From the NCBI RefSeq assembly GCF_900142295.1, contig NZ_FSRL01000002.1:386202-450201 (forward strand): 64,000 nucleotides of DNA, written 5' to 3'. The stretch comes from Vannielia litorea (GTDB taxonomy: Bacteria; Pseudomonadota; Alphaproteobacteria; Rhodobacterales; Rhodobacteraceae). The notes beneath the pieces were generated by a model. The model was not told where the DNA came from. It saw only the letters and a list, made by a program, of their open reading frames with translations, and searched no databases. Positions 54,933-64,000 of this stretch are shown here, in pieces (the first letter of the stretch is position 1; every line of letters begins with the position of its first letter). Position numbers and translations under genes: made by a program.

Positions 54933-55690
54933 CAGACGACCCCCTTCTCTTTGAGTTTGGCCACCAGCGTATCGACATCGGGCACGATCTCGCCGGCCTG
55001 GCGGGTCTCGGGCTCGGAGGTCTTCACCACTTCAAGCCGCGGCGAAACGTCGACGCCGTAGTCGGCGGCGGTCTTCTCGTCGAGCGGCTTTTTCTTGGCC
55101 TTCATGATGTTGGGCAGCGAGGCGTAGCGCGGCTCGTTCAGGCGCAGGTCCACGGTGACGATGGCAGGCATCTTCACCTTGATGGTCTGGAGGCCGCCGT
55201 CGACCTCGCGGGTCACCACGGCATGCTCGCCCTCGATCTTCACCTCGGAGGCGAAGGTGGCCTGGCTCCAGCCCAGCAGGGCCGAGAGCATCTGGCCGGT
55301 GGCGTTCATGTCGTTGTCGATGGCCTGCTTGCCGGCCAGCACGAGGCCGGGCTGCTCCTCGTCGATCACCGCCTTGAGGATCTTGGCGACGGCGAGCGGC
55401 TCGATGTCCTGGTGCACATCGTCGGCGGCGATCACGAGAATCGCCCGGTCGGCACCCATGGCGAGCGCGGTGCGGAGCGTTTCCTGCGCCTGTTTCACGC
55501 CGATGGAGACGGCCACCACCTCTTCGGCTGTCCCGGCCTCCTTCAGGCGGATCGCCTCTTCGACGGCGATCTCGTCGAAGGGGTTCATCGACATTTTCAC
55601 GTTGGCAAGATCGACACCGGAACCGTCCGACTTGACCCGGACCTTCACGTTGTAGTCGATCACCCGTTTCACAGGCACAAGCACCTTCAT
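54932..55690 (-). CDS. etfB: Electron transfer flavoprotein beta subunit
   Basis: 252 residues binding [23 protein letters not shown], the [20 protein letters not shown] segment and the ETF-beta recognition loop ([16 protein letters not shown] [17 protein letters not shown]) are characteristic. It is first in the etfBA operon; its TGA/ATG junction with etfA shares a base. Confidence 0.97.
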   Translation of the reverse strand: MKVLVPVKRVIDYNVKVRVKSDGSGVDLANVKMSMNPFDEIAVEEAIRLKEAGTAEEVVAVSIGVKQAQETLRTALAMGADRAILVIAADDVHQDIEPLAVAKILKAVIDEEQPGLVLAGKQAIDNDMNATGQMLSALLGWSQATFASEVKIEGEHAVVTREVDGGLQTIKVKMPAIVTVDLRLNEPRYASLPNIMKAKKKPLDEKTAADYGVDVSPRLEVVKTSEPETRQAGEIVPDVDTLVAKLKEKGVV

Positions 55691-55838
55691 GGGGGGTCTC
55701 TCCTCGCGTCATGGGCGGCGGAACCGCCCGGAATGGGGCATGGTTAGCGGGTTGAGCGCCGCGCTTACAGGGCAAAATCGACGCAATCCGCCGAGCCGAC
55801 GCCGCGTTTTACGACGTTAGCGCTCGCAATTCCGGCCT

Positions 55839-56411
55839 CTAGCGGCTCGCGCCGGGCACCCAGAGCACATCTTCGCCGCCATTGGCCACGCGAGCGGCGA
55901 CGAAGAACCAGTCGGAGAGGCGGTTCAGGTAGCGGATGGCGATGGTGTTCACATCGCCCGGTTCGGCCTCGGCCAACTCGGTGGCCAGCCGCTCGGCGCG
56001 GCGGCAGGTGGTGCGGGCAAGGTGGAGATGGGCCGCGAGCGGCGAGCCGCCGGGCAGGATGAAGCTGCGCAGCGGCTCGAGCCCCTTGTTCATCATGTCG
56101 ATCTCCGTCTCCAGCCGGGTGACCTGGCTCTCGACCATGCGCAGCGGCGGGTATTCGGCGGCGTCGTCCTCGGCGAGGCCGGGGCGGCAGAGATCGGCCC
56201 CGAGGTCGAAGAGGTCGTTCTGGATGGTGGCGAGGCGGGCATCCATCGCGCCTTCGGCGTGCAGACGGGCGATCCCCACGACCGAGTTCAGCTCGTCGGA
56301 GGTGCCATAAGCCGCCACGCGCGGCGCGTGCTTGGCCACGCGGGCGCCGGTGCCGAGCGCGGTATCGCCCTTGTCGCCGGTGCGGGTGTAGATCTTGTTC
56401 AGGACAACCAT
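55839..56411 (-). CDS. Cob(I)alamin adenosyltransferase, PduO type
   Basis: 190-residue cytosolic enzyme making adenosylcobalamin from ATP and cob(I)alamin. The signature YTRTGDKGDTALGTGARV and GTSDELNSVVGIARLH are diagnostic; the RTTCRRAERLATELAE helix and NRLSDWFFVAARVAN complete the site. The product is used by methylmalonyl- and ethylmalonyl-CoA mutases. It is preceded by the twin-transmembrane gene with a 1-bp gap. Confidence 0.95.
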   Translation of the reverse strand: MVVLNKIYTRTGDKGDTALGTGARVAKHAPRVAAYGTSDELNSVVGIARLHAEGAMDARLATIQNDLFDLGADLCRPGLAEDDAAEYPPLRMVESQVTRLETEIDMMNKGLEPLRSFILPGGSPLAAHLHLARTTCRRAERLATELAEAEPGDVNTIAIRYLNRLSDWFFVAARVANGGEDVLWVPGASR

Positions 56412-56412
56412 G

Positions 56413-56616
56413 TCAGCCTCCCCGGCGCAGCCAGACGAAGAGCAGGATCAGCACGATGGCCACCGCCTGCGCACCGATCCGCCAGCGCATCACCCTGTTG
56501 GCATGTTTCTTGTTGAAGTCGCCGCCCTTGGCGAAACCGCCGATGCCGAACAGCAGGATGCCGACCACGACGAGGCAGGCGACGGCGACGAGGATGAAAA
56601 GCGGATCTTGCAGCAT
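56413..56616 (-). CDS. Twin-transmembrane small protein, 67 aa
   Basis: Two hydrophobic segments (about residues 5-27 and 47-63) joined by FAKGGDFNKKHANRVMRWRIGAQ. The GxFAKGG-NKKHANRxMRWRI loop is typical of the alphaproteobacterial twin-transmembrane family, distantly like HIG1 domains. The function is unknown. The start MLQDPLFIL gives the usual length. It is upstream of the adenosyltransferase gene. Confidence 0.8.
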   Translation of the reverse strand: MLQDPLFILVAVACLVVVGILLFGIGGFAKGGDFNKKHANRVMRWRIGAQAVAIVLILLFVWLRRGG

Positions 56617-56673
56617 CGGTCTCTCCGGTTTTGCCCCATGTAGCCCTGCGGGCGGCAAAAGCGAAGGGGGGCT

Positions 56674-57507
56674 TCAGATCTTGCGAATCGCCCAGTCCTG
56701 CACGCGGGTCGGCAGCAGGCGCTTGGCGATGGCCATGATGTGGGTGGGCGTGGTGATGCGGTAGCGGGCGCGGGGGCGGCGGGCGGTGAGGGCCTTCAGC
56801 ACCGCTTTGGTCACCGCCTCGGGGCCAAGCTCGAAGGGGTCGGGCTTGCCTTGACGCTTGTAGAGCTGGTCGAGCAGTTCGCTCTCGTATTGCGCGCGGC
56901 GGGGCGAGGCCTTCCAGTCCACCCATTGCTCGAACTTGGCGATGGCGTTGCGGCGGAACTCGGTGCGGATCGGGCCGGGCTCGATCAGCACCACGTCGAT
57001 GCCGGCGTCCGACATTTCGAGGCGCAGCACGTCGGAGAGGCCCTCGAGTGCGAACTTGGAGGCGACATAGGGGCCGCGCCAGCGCATAGCCATGAAGCCG
57101 AGCACGGAGGAGCAGTTGAGGATGCGGCCGTGGCCCTGGGCCCGCATGGCGGGCAGCACGAGGCGGGTGAGGGTGTGATAGCCGAAGAAGTTGCTCTCGA
57201 AGAGGTCGCGCAACCCGTCGGTGGGCACATCCTCCAGCGGGCCGACGAGGCCGTAGGCGCCATTGTTGAAGAGCGCGTCGAGCGTGCCGCCGGTGGCCGC
57301 GAGCACCCCGGCCACGGCGGCCTCCATGCTGGTGGTATCCTGATGGTCGAGCAGGTGGCTCTCGAAGCCTTCGGCGCGGAGCCGGTCGACATCCTTTTGC
57401 TGGCGGCAGGTGGCGAAGACGCGCCAGCCGGCGGCGCGCAGCCCGTGGGCGGCGTCGTAGCCGATGCCGGTGGAACACCCGGTGATGAGGATGGACTTCT
57501 GGCTCAT
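56674..57507 (-). CDS. Short-chain dehydrogenase/reductase
   Basis: 277-residue classical SDR. The cofactor motif is ITGCSTGIGYDAAHGL, the structural NNGAYG, the catalytic Ser in LNCSSVLGF, and YVASK with the catalytic Tyr and Lys; VLIEPGPIRTEF follows. The substrate is unknown. Confidence 0.9.
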   Translation of the reverse strand: MSQKSILITGCSTGIGYDAAHGLRAAGWRVFATCRQQKDVDRLRAEGFESHLLDHQDTTSMEAAVAGVLAATGGTLDALFNNGAYGLVGPLEDVPTDGLRDLFESNFFGYHTLTRLVLPAMRAQGHGRILNCSSVLGFMAMRWRGPYVASKFALEGLSDVLRLEMSDAGIDVVLIEPGPIRTEFRRNAIAKFEQWVDWKASPRRAQYESELLDQLYKRQGKPDPFELGPEAVTKAVLKALTARRPRARYRITTPTHIMAIAKRLLPTRVQDWAIRKI

Positions 57508-57551
57508 GGCGCCGGGATGCCCCGCCGCCGGGCGGGGCGCAAGGGGCGAGA

Positions 57552-58121
57552 TCAGCCCTGCGGCACTTCGCGGAGGAAATCGCCTGACATGAAGCCCTCT
57601 TCGCCGTCGAGCAGGATCCGGGCCCAGCCGTTGCCTTCGTAGCCGAGGATCTCGACCTCCTGGTTTTCGACGACCTGGCCGATCACGCCGTCGGCGGTGG
57701 AGGGGCCGGAGCGCACGTTGACGCGCTGGCCGAGCACGACCCCCACGGTGGTGAGCTCCAGCGCATCGACGGGCGCGGGGCCGGCGTCATCGCCTTCGTC
57801 GGCGGGAAGTTCGGCAAGGGCGGCCTGCACGGCGGCATCGGTCGCGGTGCCGAGCGAGGCCTGGAGCACGGGCTCTGCCTGCGGCGCCTCGGCCTGCGCC
57901 TCGGCGGCGGTGGCGGCGAGGATGGCCGGGTTTTCCTCGGCTTTGGTCACGGTTTCGGCGAGGGACTCGGTCTGGGCTTCGAGCGCGGCCAGCTCATCGG
58001 TGGTGATTTCGGGGTCGTCGGAGCCCATTGCCACCTCGGGGCCTTCCCCGACCAGCACCATCGACCCGAAAATCAGGGCCAAGAGTGCCACGACCATCTT
58101 CAACAAGCCCCGCGCGCCCAT
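57552..58121 (-). CDS. Membrane-anchored SH3-domain protein
   Basis: 189 residues. A hydrophobic N-terminal segment (LLKMVVALLALIFGSMVLVG) anchors or exports it; a long Ala/Glu-rich linker follows, then a bacterial SH3 (SH3_3) domain at about residues 125-185 (QRVNVRSGPSTADGVIGQV, NGWARILLDGEEGFMSGDFL). Such domains bind peptidoglycan or peptides. It is divergent from parC across 183 bp. Confidence 0.82.
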   Translation of the reverse strand: MGARGLLKMVVALLALIFGSMVLVGEGPEVAMGSDDPEITTDELAALEAQTESLAETVTKAEENPAILAATAAEAQAEAPQAEPVLQASLGTATDAAVQAALAELPADEGDDAGPAPVDALELTTVGVVLGQRVNVRSGPSTADGVIGQVVENQEVEILGYEGNGWARILLDGEEGFMSGDFLREVPQG

Positions 58122-58304
58122 CGCACCCTCCGCTCAACCTTGCAGGTCAATCAATTCGTGTCACAACAACTCCACTATAGCGTGAAGCGTTCCATGCGGC
58201 CATGCTCTTAGCAGAACTCAAAGCGCTTCGAGTACCCTTGAGTCAGCTCTGCGGCAGATCGCTTTCGCTTTACCGCCTGTCGTGGCTTCGGTATCACATC
58301 ATCT

Positions 58305-60629
58305 ATGGATAACGAGGCAGACACCCCCAATATCGAGCCGAAAGAACGGGCCGAAACGTTACGTCGGGCCATCGGCGAACGGTATCTCACCTATGCGCTC
58401 TCGACGATCATGCACCGGGCGCTGCCCGATGCGCGCGACGGGCTGAAGCCGGTTCACCGGCGAATCCTTTACGCGATGCGGCGGCTGCGGCTGTCGCCGA
58501 CCGGGGGCTTCTTGAAATCGGCCAAGATCAGCGGCGACACGATGGGGGATTTTCACCCCCACGGGAACCAGGCGATCTACGACGCGATGGCGCGGCTCGC
58601 GCAGGATTTCGCGGTGCGCTACCCGCTGGTCGACGGGCAGGGCAACTTCGGCAATATCGACGGCGACATGCCGGCGGCCGAGCGCTACACCGAGGCGCGG
58701 ATGACCGCCGCCGCCGAGGCCTTGATGGAAGGGCTGGACGAGAACACCGTCAACTTCCGCGACAACTACGACGGCCGGTTGCAGGAGCCCGAGGTTCTGC
58801 CCGCCGCCTTTCCGAACCTGCTGGCCAACGGGTCGAGCGGGATTGCGGTGGGTATGGCCACCAACATTCCGCCGCATAACATCGACGAGCTGATCGGGGC
58901 CTGTCTGCACCTGCTGAAGACGCCGGATGCCCGCGACGACACGCTGCTGAACTACGTGAAGGGCCCGGACTTTCCGACCGGGGGCGTGATCGTGGAGCCG
59001 CCGGAGAGCATTGCCGAGACCTATCGCACGGGCCGTGGCGCGATTCGGCTGAGGAGCCGCTGGCAGGTGGAGGATCTCGGGCGCGGGACGTGGCAGGTGG
59101 TTGTCACCGAGATCCCCTACCAGGTGCAGAAGTCGAAGCTGATCGAGAAGATCGCCGAGCTGATCCAGCTGAAGAAGCTGCCGATCCTCGCCGATGTGCG
59201 CGACGAGAGCGCCGAGGACATCCGGCTGGTGCTGGAGCCGCGCTCCAAGAACGTGGACCCGGAGATCCTGATGGGGATGCTCTTCCGCAACACCGACCTG
59301 GAGGTGCGGTTCAGCGCCAACATGAACGTGCTGATCGACGGGCGCACGCCCAAGGTCTGCTCGCTGAAGGAGCTGCTGCGGGCCTTCCTCGACCACAGGC
59401 GGGACGTGCTTCAGCGCCGCTCGCAGCACCGGCTCGACAAGATCGACGCCCGGCTGGAAGTGCTGGAAGGCCTGATGATCGCCTTCCTCAACCTCGACCG
59501 CGTGATCGACATCATCCGCTACGACGACGAGCCGAAGCGGGCGCTGATGGCGGAGGACTGGTCGGTCAAGCACCGCCGCGCCACCGACGAGCGCGACTAC
59601 GTGAGCCCGATCGGCCCCGGCACGCCGGAGGAGCCGCAGGACGGGCTGACCGAGGTGCAGACCGAGGCGATCCTCAACATGCGGCTGCGCAGCTTGCGGC
59701 GGCTCGAGGAGATGGAGCTGAAGAGCGAGCAGGACGCGCTGATGAAGGAGCGCGCCGAGCTGCAGGATCTGCTCGACGACGAGGGCCTGCAGTGGGGCCG
59801 GATCGGCGACGAGCTGCGCAAGGTGCGCGACGACTTCGGCGCGAAGTCGGAGGGGGGAAAGCGGCGCACGACCTTTGCCGATGCCGCCGACGTGGAAGAC
59901 GTGCCGATGGAGGCGATGATCGAGCGCGAGCCGATCACGGTCGTCTGCTCGCAGATGGGCTGGATCCGGGCGATGAAGGGTCATATCGACCTGAGCCAGG
60001 AGCTGAAGTTCAAGGACGGCGACGGGCCGCGCTTTGCCTTTCATGCCGAGACCACCGACAAGCTGCTGCTGCTGGGGGCGAACGGGCGGTTTTATACCCT
60101 CCCCGGGTCGCAGCTACCCGGCGGGCGCGGCATGGGCGAGCCGGTGCGGCTGATGGTGGACCTGCCGAACGAGGCGGAGATCGTGACGATCTTCTCCCAT
60201 GTGCCGGGTCAGAAGCTGCTGCTGGCCTCGTCGGCGGGCGACGGCTTCATCGTCAACTCCGACGAGGTGGTGGCGCAGACCCGCGCCGGCAAGCAATCGC
60301 TGAACGTGAAGGATGGCGTGGTGGCCCGTGTCTGCCGCCCGGTGAGCGGCGATCACGTGGCCGCGGTGGGCGACAACCGCAAGGTGCTGGTCTTCGCGCT
60401 CGACGAGCTGCCGGAGATGGCGCGCGGAAAGGGCGTGCGGTTGCAGAAGTTCAAGGACGGCGGGCTTTCGGACGCGGTGACCTTTGCCCTGGAAGACGGC
60501 CTGAGCTGGAAGGACCCGGCAGGCCGGACCCGCACCGAAACCGACCTGGCCGAATGGATCGGCAAGCGCGCCTCTTCGGGCCGCATGGCACCACGGGGCT
60601 TTCCGAGAGACAACAGATTTACCGATTGA
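58305..60629 (+). CDS. parC: DNA topoisomerase IV subunit A
   Basis: 774-residue subunit that cleaves and rejoins DNA to decatenate chromosomes. The catalytic Tyr128 is in AERYTEARM next to R132; [12 protein letters not shown] is the region linked in other bacteria to quinolone resistance. The C-terminal beta-pinwheel repeats include [23 protein letters not shown] and [13 protein letters not shown] segments. Full length; parE is not adjacent. Confidence 0.95.
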   Translation: MDNEADTPNIEPKERAETLRRAIGERYLTYALSTIMHRALPDARDGLKPVHRRILYAMRRLRLSPTGGFLKSAKISGDTMGDFHPHGNQAIYDAMARLAQDFAVRYPLVDGQGNFGNIDGDMPAAERYTEARMTAAAEALMEGLDENTVNFRDNYDGRLQEPEVLPAAFPNLLANGSSGIAVGMATNIPPHNIDELIGACLHLLKTPDARDDTLLNYVKGPDFPTGGVIVEPPESIAETYRTGRGAIRLRSRWQVEDLGRGTWQVVVTEIPYQVQKSKLIEKIAELIQLKKLPILADVRDESAEDIRLVLEPRSKNVDPEILMGMLFRNTDLEVRFSANMNVLIDGRTPKVCSLKELLRAFLDHRRDVLQRRSQHRLDKIDARLEVLEGLMIAFLNLDRVIDIIRYDDEPKRALMAEDWSVKHRRATDERDYVSPIGPGTPEEPQDGLTEVQTEAILNMRLRSLRRLEEMELKSEQDALMKERAELQDLLDDEGLQWGRIGDELRKVRDDFGAKSEGGKRRTTFADAADVEDVPMEAMIEREPITVVCSQMGWIRAMKGHIDLSQELKFKDGDGPRFAFHAETTDKLLLLGANGRFYTLPGSQLPGGRGMGEPVRLMVDLPNEAEIVTIFSHVPGQKLLLASSAGDGFIVNSDEVVAQTRAGKQSLNVKDGVVARVCRPVSGDHVAAVGDNRKVLVFALDELPEMARGKGVRLQKFKDGGLSDAVTFALEDGLSWKDPAGRTRTETDLAEWIGKRASSGRMAPRGFPRDNRFTD

Positions 60630-60692
60630 ACGTCATGATTTCGCCCGATCCGTCCCGCTAAGAGGGCCGGGCATTAAAACGAGGGAACAGGA

Positions 60693-61934
60693 ATGGCTTA
60701 CACTGAGGCACCGCTTGTAGAGGACGATGTGCTGAACGGCGCATATCGGGGAGAGGGTGGCCGACTGTTCTGGCTTGCGCTCGGCACCGGGATGCTCACG
60801 CTGCTGACGCTGGGGATCTACCGGTTCTGGGCCAAGGCGCGCATCCGCCGCTACCTGTGGAGCGCCACGGCGCCCGGCGGCAACCCGTTCGAGTACACCG
60901 GCACCGGGCTGGAGAAGTTTCTGGGCTTCCTGGTCGCGGTGGTGATCCTGGCGGCCTACCTCGGCATTCTCAACGTGATCCTGCTGTTCCTCGGCTTTTC
61001 CTTCATCCTCGGGGGCGACCCGAACGACCCGGAGGTGATCTTGCGGCAGATCGTGGTGATCTATGCCAACCTCTTTGCGCTGATCCCGCTGATCTACTTC
61101 GCGCAGTACCGCGCTCGGCGCTACCTGCTCAGCCGCACCCGCTGGCGCGGCGTGCGCTTCGGCGCCGAGAAGGGCGCCTGGGGGTACACCTGGCGGGGGT
61201 GTCTCTTCACCCTGCTCGGCATCGTCACCCTGGGCCTGCTCTCGCCGCTGGCGACCTTCAAGCTGGAGAAATACACTTGGGACCGCACCTGGTACGGGGA
61301 TGCGAAGTTCACCCAGGGCGGGAAGTGGACGAGCCTCTACCGCGCGATGCTGCACATGATCATCGCCATCGCCATCTTCATCGGCGCCGTGGTCCTGATG
61401 GCGATGGACGAGAACCTCGCCCTGCTGGGCTTCGTGCTGCTCTTCGTGGGCTACATCTGGCTCCTGATCGGCGTCATCTACTACCAGGTTCACGCCTGGC
61501 GCATCCTCGCGGCGCACAAGGAGCTGGGCGACGGCATCCGCTTTCGCTCGCTGCCGCGCACCGGCACGATCATCGGCACCTATATCGTGGGCAGCATCGC
61601 GGTGTCGCTGCTGACGGCGATTGCGCTGATCCCGCTAGGCTTTTTGATCGCGGGCTTCGCGCAGGCCCTGGGTGGCGGCAATCCGAACGATCTCTTCGGC
61701 AGCCCGCAGGGGGTGGTCTTCATTGCCCTGGTCGCCTTTGCCTATATCTTTGCCATCGTCTTTGCCGGCGCGCTCACGATGGTCTTCATCACCCAGCCGA
61801 TCCTGCGGCACTACGTGGAGGAGACCACCGTGATCGGGGCGTCGAAGCTCGACATGATCCGCCAGCGGGTCGGGGATGAAGTGGTCGACGCGGAAGGCTT
61901 TGCCGATGCGCTCGACGTCGGGGCGGCCTTCTAG
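60693..61934 (+). CDS. DUF898 (YjgN-family) membrane protein
   Basis: 413 residues with about nine hydrophobic segments. FWLALGTGMLTLLTLGIYRFWAKARIRRYLW and ARRYLLSRTRWRGVRFG are the DUF898 repeats, followed by a second YTWRGCLFTLLGIVTLG unit. The function is unknown. It is 32 bp upstream of the M48 protease and commonly travels with it, so a joint role in membrane or envelope quality control is plausible. Confidence 0.85.
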   Translation: MAYTEAPLVEDDVLNGAYRGEGGRLFWLALGTGMLTLLTLGIYRFWAKARIRRYLWSATAPGGNPFEYTGTGLEKFLGFLVAVVILAAYLGILNVILLFLGFSFILGGDPNDPEVILRQIVVIYANLFALIPLIYFAQYRARRYLLSRTRWRGVRFGAEKGAWGYTWRGCLFTLLGIVTLGLLSPLATFKLEKYTWDRTWYGDAKFTQGGKWTSLYRAMLHMIIAIAIFIGAVVLMAMDENLALLGFVLLFVGYIWLLIGVIYYQVHAWRILAAHKELGDGIRFRSLPRTGTIIGTYIVGSIAVSLLTAIALIPLGFLIAGFAQALGGGNPNDLFGSPQGVVFIALVAFAYIFAIVFAGALTMVFITQPILRHYVEETTVIGASKLDMIRQRVGDEVVDAEGFADALDVGAAF

Positions 61935-61966
61935 GCCGCGCCGCAGCAACAAGGAGCCTGTGCCCC

Positions 61967-63100
61967 GTGGCCGATCCGACCCCGCCCCTCCCGGCCTTCG
62001 CCGTCGCGGCCCGCTACTTCGACGGGCAGAGCGCGGGGGCGCGGGTGGTGCGCGGGGTGGCCGAACAGCTGAAGGGGCGGCTCCAGATCATCGACGAGGA
62101 AAGCGGGCGGCTGCTGGCGGAGTGGCCGCTCGAAGACCTTCGGATGATCCGAGATCCGGGCTTCGGGGATGGCATCGTGTTCTTCCGCGAGGGCCATGAC
62201 GAGGCCCGGCTCAACATTGCCTCGGCGCAGGATGCCGCCGCGCTGGAGGCGGTGGCGCCCAACCTGCGCAGGGTGGAGGTGGCCAGGGGCACCTGGCGCA
62301 AGGTGCTGGTCTGGAGCGGGGGCGCCGTGGCGGCGCTGCTGCTGTTGCTCTTCGTGATCCTGCCCACCCTGTCGGACCGGCTGGCCGCCCTGATCGACCC
62401 CGAGCAGGAGGAGGCGATCGGCCTCACCGTGCTGGGCCAGGTCGAGCGGATGCTGGGCAGCCACAACGGATCGGGCTTCTGCTCCACCGCCGCAGGCGAT
62501 GCGGCGCTGGCCAGGATGACGGAGCGGTTCACGCAGCACTTGGACCTTGCCTATCCGCTGAAGGTGAAGGTGATCCGCAACCCGATGGTCAACGCCTTTG
62601 CCGCGCCCGGCGGGCATGTGGTGATCGTGTCGGGCCTGCTCGACAAGGCGGACACGCCCGAGGAGGTCGCAGGCGTGCTGGCCCATGAGATCGGCCATGT
62701 CGCCAACCGCGACCCGCTGCGGCTGACCCTGCGCACCGCAGGCACGGCCGGGATCATCGCCATGGTGCTGGGCGATTTCGCAGGCGGTGCGGTGGTGGTG
62801 CTGGTGTCGGAGCAGATCATGCAGGCCAGCTACACCCGCGATGCCGAGGCCGGGGCCGATGCCTTTGCCCATGAGCTGCTCGGCAGGGCGGAGCTCCCCA
62901 GCGCCGATATGGCGCGCTTCTTCGAAAAGCTCCGCGACCGCTACGGCGATGTCGATGGCGCGATGGAATACCTTGCCAGTCACCCCAACTTGGCCGGGCG
63001 GGCGATTGCCGCGCGCGAGGCCGATACCCAGACCGACGGCGCCTTCGAGCCGGTGCTGACGGATGCGGAGTGGGATGCGCTGAAGGCGATCTGCAAGTGA
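61967..63100 (+). CDS. M48-family metallopeptidase
   Basis: 377 residues. An N-terminal domain of about 105 residues is followed by a membrane helix (about 112-132) and a zinc protease domain with HEIGH (His240, Glu241, His244), and a downstream acidic ligand region near DAEAGADAF. The start is a GTG with AAGGAG 10 bp upstream. Substrates are unknown; HtpX/BepA-like quality control is possible. It overlaps the lipoprotein gene by GTGA. Confidence 0.88.
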   Translation: MADPTPPLPAFAVAARYFDGQSAGARVVRGVAEQLKGRLQIIDEESGRLLAEWPLEDLRMIRDPGFGDGIVFFREGHDEARLNIASAQDAAALEAVAPNLRRVEVARGTWRKVLVWSGGAVAALLLLLFVILPTLSDRLAALIDPEQEEAIGLTVLGQVERMLGSHNGSGFCSTAAGDAALARMTERFTQHLDLAYPLKVKVIRNPMVNAFAAPGGHVVIVSGLLDKADTPEEVAGVLAHEIGHVANRDPLRLTLRTAGTAGIIAMVLGDFAGGAVVVLVSEQIMQASYTRDAEAGADAFAHELLGRAELPSADMARFFEKLRDRYGDVDGAMEYLASHPNLAGRAIAAREADTQTDGAFEPVLTDAEWDALKAICK

Positions 63101-63768
63101 GGCGGGCGCTCGCGCTGATCGCGCTGCTGGCCGGGTGCTCCCCGGTGGCCGATCTCGAGGAACCGGTGGTGCCGATCGGGGCCTTCAGCCTGGGGCATGC
63201 CGTGGTGGTTGCCGAGGGGGCCTCGAAGATTCCGCCGTCGCGCGAGGCCGCTGCCGAGGAGTGGCAGGCCGCGCTGGAGCAAGCGCTGATGCAGCGGTTT
63301 GGCCGGTTTGAAGGCGACCAGCTCTATCACCTTGCGGTGAAGGTCGACGCCTATGCGCTCGCCGTGCCGGGCGTGCCGGTGGTGCTCTCGCCCAAGTCCG
63401 TGCTGCGGCTTCAGGTCTCTGTCTGGGATGATGCGGCGGGCGGCAAGATCAATGCCGAGCCACGGGTGTTTACCGTGTTCGAGCGGCTCTCGGGCGAAAC
63501 GGTCGTGGGCTCGGGCCTGACCCGGACCCGCGAACAGCAGATGGCGCAGCTCTCGGCCAATGCGGCGCGGCTGATCGAGGCCTGGATGCGGGAGAACCCG
63601 GCCTGGTTCGCGCCGCGCGCCGCCGCCGCTGTTGCCGCACCGACGGAGATCGGAGAGGTGCTGATCGAGACCGCGCCGCTGGACCCGCCCGCCGCCGCCC
63701 CGCCGGGGGCCGCCAGCCGGCCCGGCGTTTCGCCCGATATCGGCAGCGTCATCACCCCGGCCCAGTAG
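63097..63768 (+). CDS. Predicted lipoprotein, 223 aa
   Basis: The GTG start overlaps the protease stop. RRALALIALLAGCS is a lipoprotein signal with lipobox LAGC. The mature part has an EEWQAALEQALMQRFGRFEGDQLYHLAVKVDAYALAVPGVPVVLSPKSVLRL region, a Rhodobacterales-type unknown domain, and an Ala/Pro-rich C-terminus. The function is unknown; it is the third gene of the DUF898-M48-lipoprotein unit. Confidence 0.75.
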   Translation: MRRALALIALLAGCSPVADLEEPVVPIGAFSLGHAVVVAEGASKIPPSREAAAEEWQAALEQALMQRFGRFEGDQLYHLAVKVDAYALAVPGVPVVLSPKSVLRLQVSVWDDAAGGKINAEPRVFTVFERLSGETVVGSGLTRTREQQMAQLSANAARLIEAWMRENPAWFAPRAAAAVAAPTEIGEVLIETAPLDPPAAAPPGAASRPGVSPDIGSVITPAQ

Positions 63769-63796
63769 CGGTTCCGCCCGCTGCGCCGCGCGTGAA

Positions 63797-64000
<204 letters not shown>

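Noticed and set aside
58359..60044. Long minus-strand open frame inside parC
   Set aside because: It is antisense to intact ParC motifs and shows only composition-driven sequence.

Overview
The window reads as the chromosome of a high-GC marine alphaproteobacterium of the Rhodobacterales (Roseobacter/Rhodobacteraceae group). The reasons are the gene order rpoZ - rsh - DUF2062 - pdxJ - acpS - lepB - rnc - era - DUF1491 - recO, a pckA gene divergent from chvI-chvG-hprK-rapZ-manX-hpr, a methylsuccinyl-CoA dehydrogenase (ethylmalonyl-CoA pathway), and many TGA/ATG-coupled genes with strong GC3 bias. No rRNA, tRNA, CRISPR array, integrase or transposase is visible. The right edge cuts into an EF-Tu gene and the left edge cuts the N-terminus of a lytic transglycosylase.

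Layout. 1-5 kb: lytic transglycosylase, EamA transporter, and a split MnmC: methyltransferase (mnmD) and FAD oxidase on divergent strands. 5-9 kb: glutathionyl-hydroquinone-reductase-like GST, then three tandem peptide deformylase genes coupled to fmt. 9-15 kb: MalY-like lyase, then a phospholipid operon (PlsC-like, CdsA-like, a 122-aa membrane protein, a CDP-alcohol phosphatidyltransferase) with rnhA, a methyltransferase and a LysE exporter. 15-18 kb: ispH, a c-type cytochrome and small exported proteins. 18-30.5 kb: the recO-era-rnc-lepB-acpS-pdxJ-rsh-rpoZ-folK block, interrupted by a LysR gene, a 41-codon microgene and two small genes. 30.5-35 kb: NYN nuclease, Mcd, TauE/SafE permease and an orphan PAS/HWE-type kinase. 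35-38.2 kb: valine-degradation operon (acyl-CoA dehydrogenase, 3-hydroxyisobutyryl-CoA hydrolase, 3-hydroxyisobutyrate dehydrogenase). 38.3-42.1 kb: amine oxidase, a small exported protein, a decayed acyl-CoA dehydrogenase leader, and an AT-rich islet carrying one AIPR-family anti-phage-type gene. 42.1-52 kb: YbdK-type ligase, two DUF3859 proteins, pckA, ChvGI, a regulatory PTS and an acyltransferase. 52-58 kb: 3-hydroxybutyryl-CoA dehydrogenase, DUF6473, etfAB, cobalamin adenosyltransferase, SDR and SH3 proteins. 58.3-64 kb: parC, DUF898, M48 protease, lipoprotein, tuf.

How the parts connect. Mcd, the valine-catabolic dehydrogenase and EtfAB form an electron path: flavin acyl-CoA dehydrogenases hand electrons to ETF. 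Adenosyltransferase supplies the B12 cofactor used by methylmalonyl- and ethylmalonyl-CoA mutases (not in the window). PckA beside ChvGI/HprK/PTS links gluconeogenesis to envelope and acid sensing, as in other alphaproteobacteria.

The part most unlike the rest is the AIPR islet at about 40.3-42.1 kb. It has a much lower GC content (a sampled line is about 42% GC), different codon use, and a predicted PD-(D/E)XK nuclease-like N-terminus joined to an AIPR domain. Immediately to its left are a 27-codon acyl-CoA dehydrogenase remnant and an operator that closely matches the one in front of the intact valine operon.
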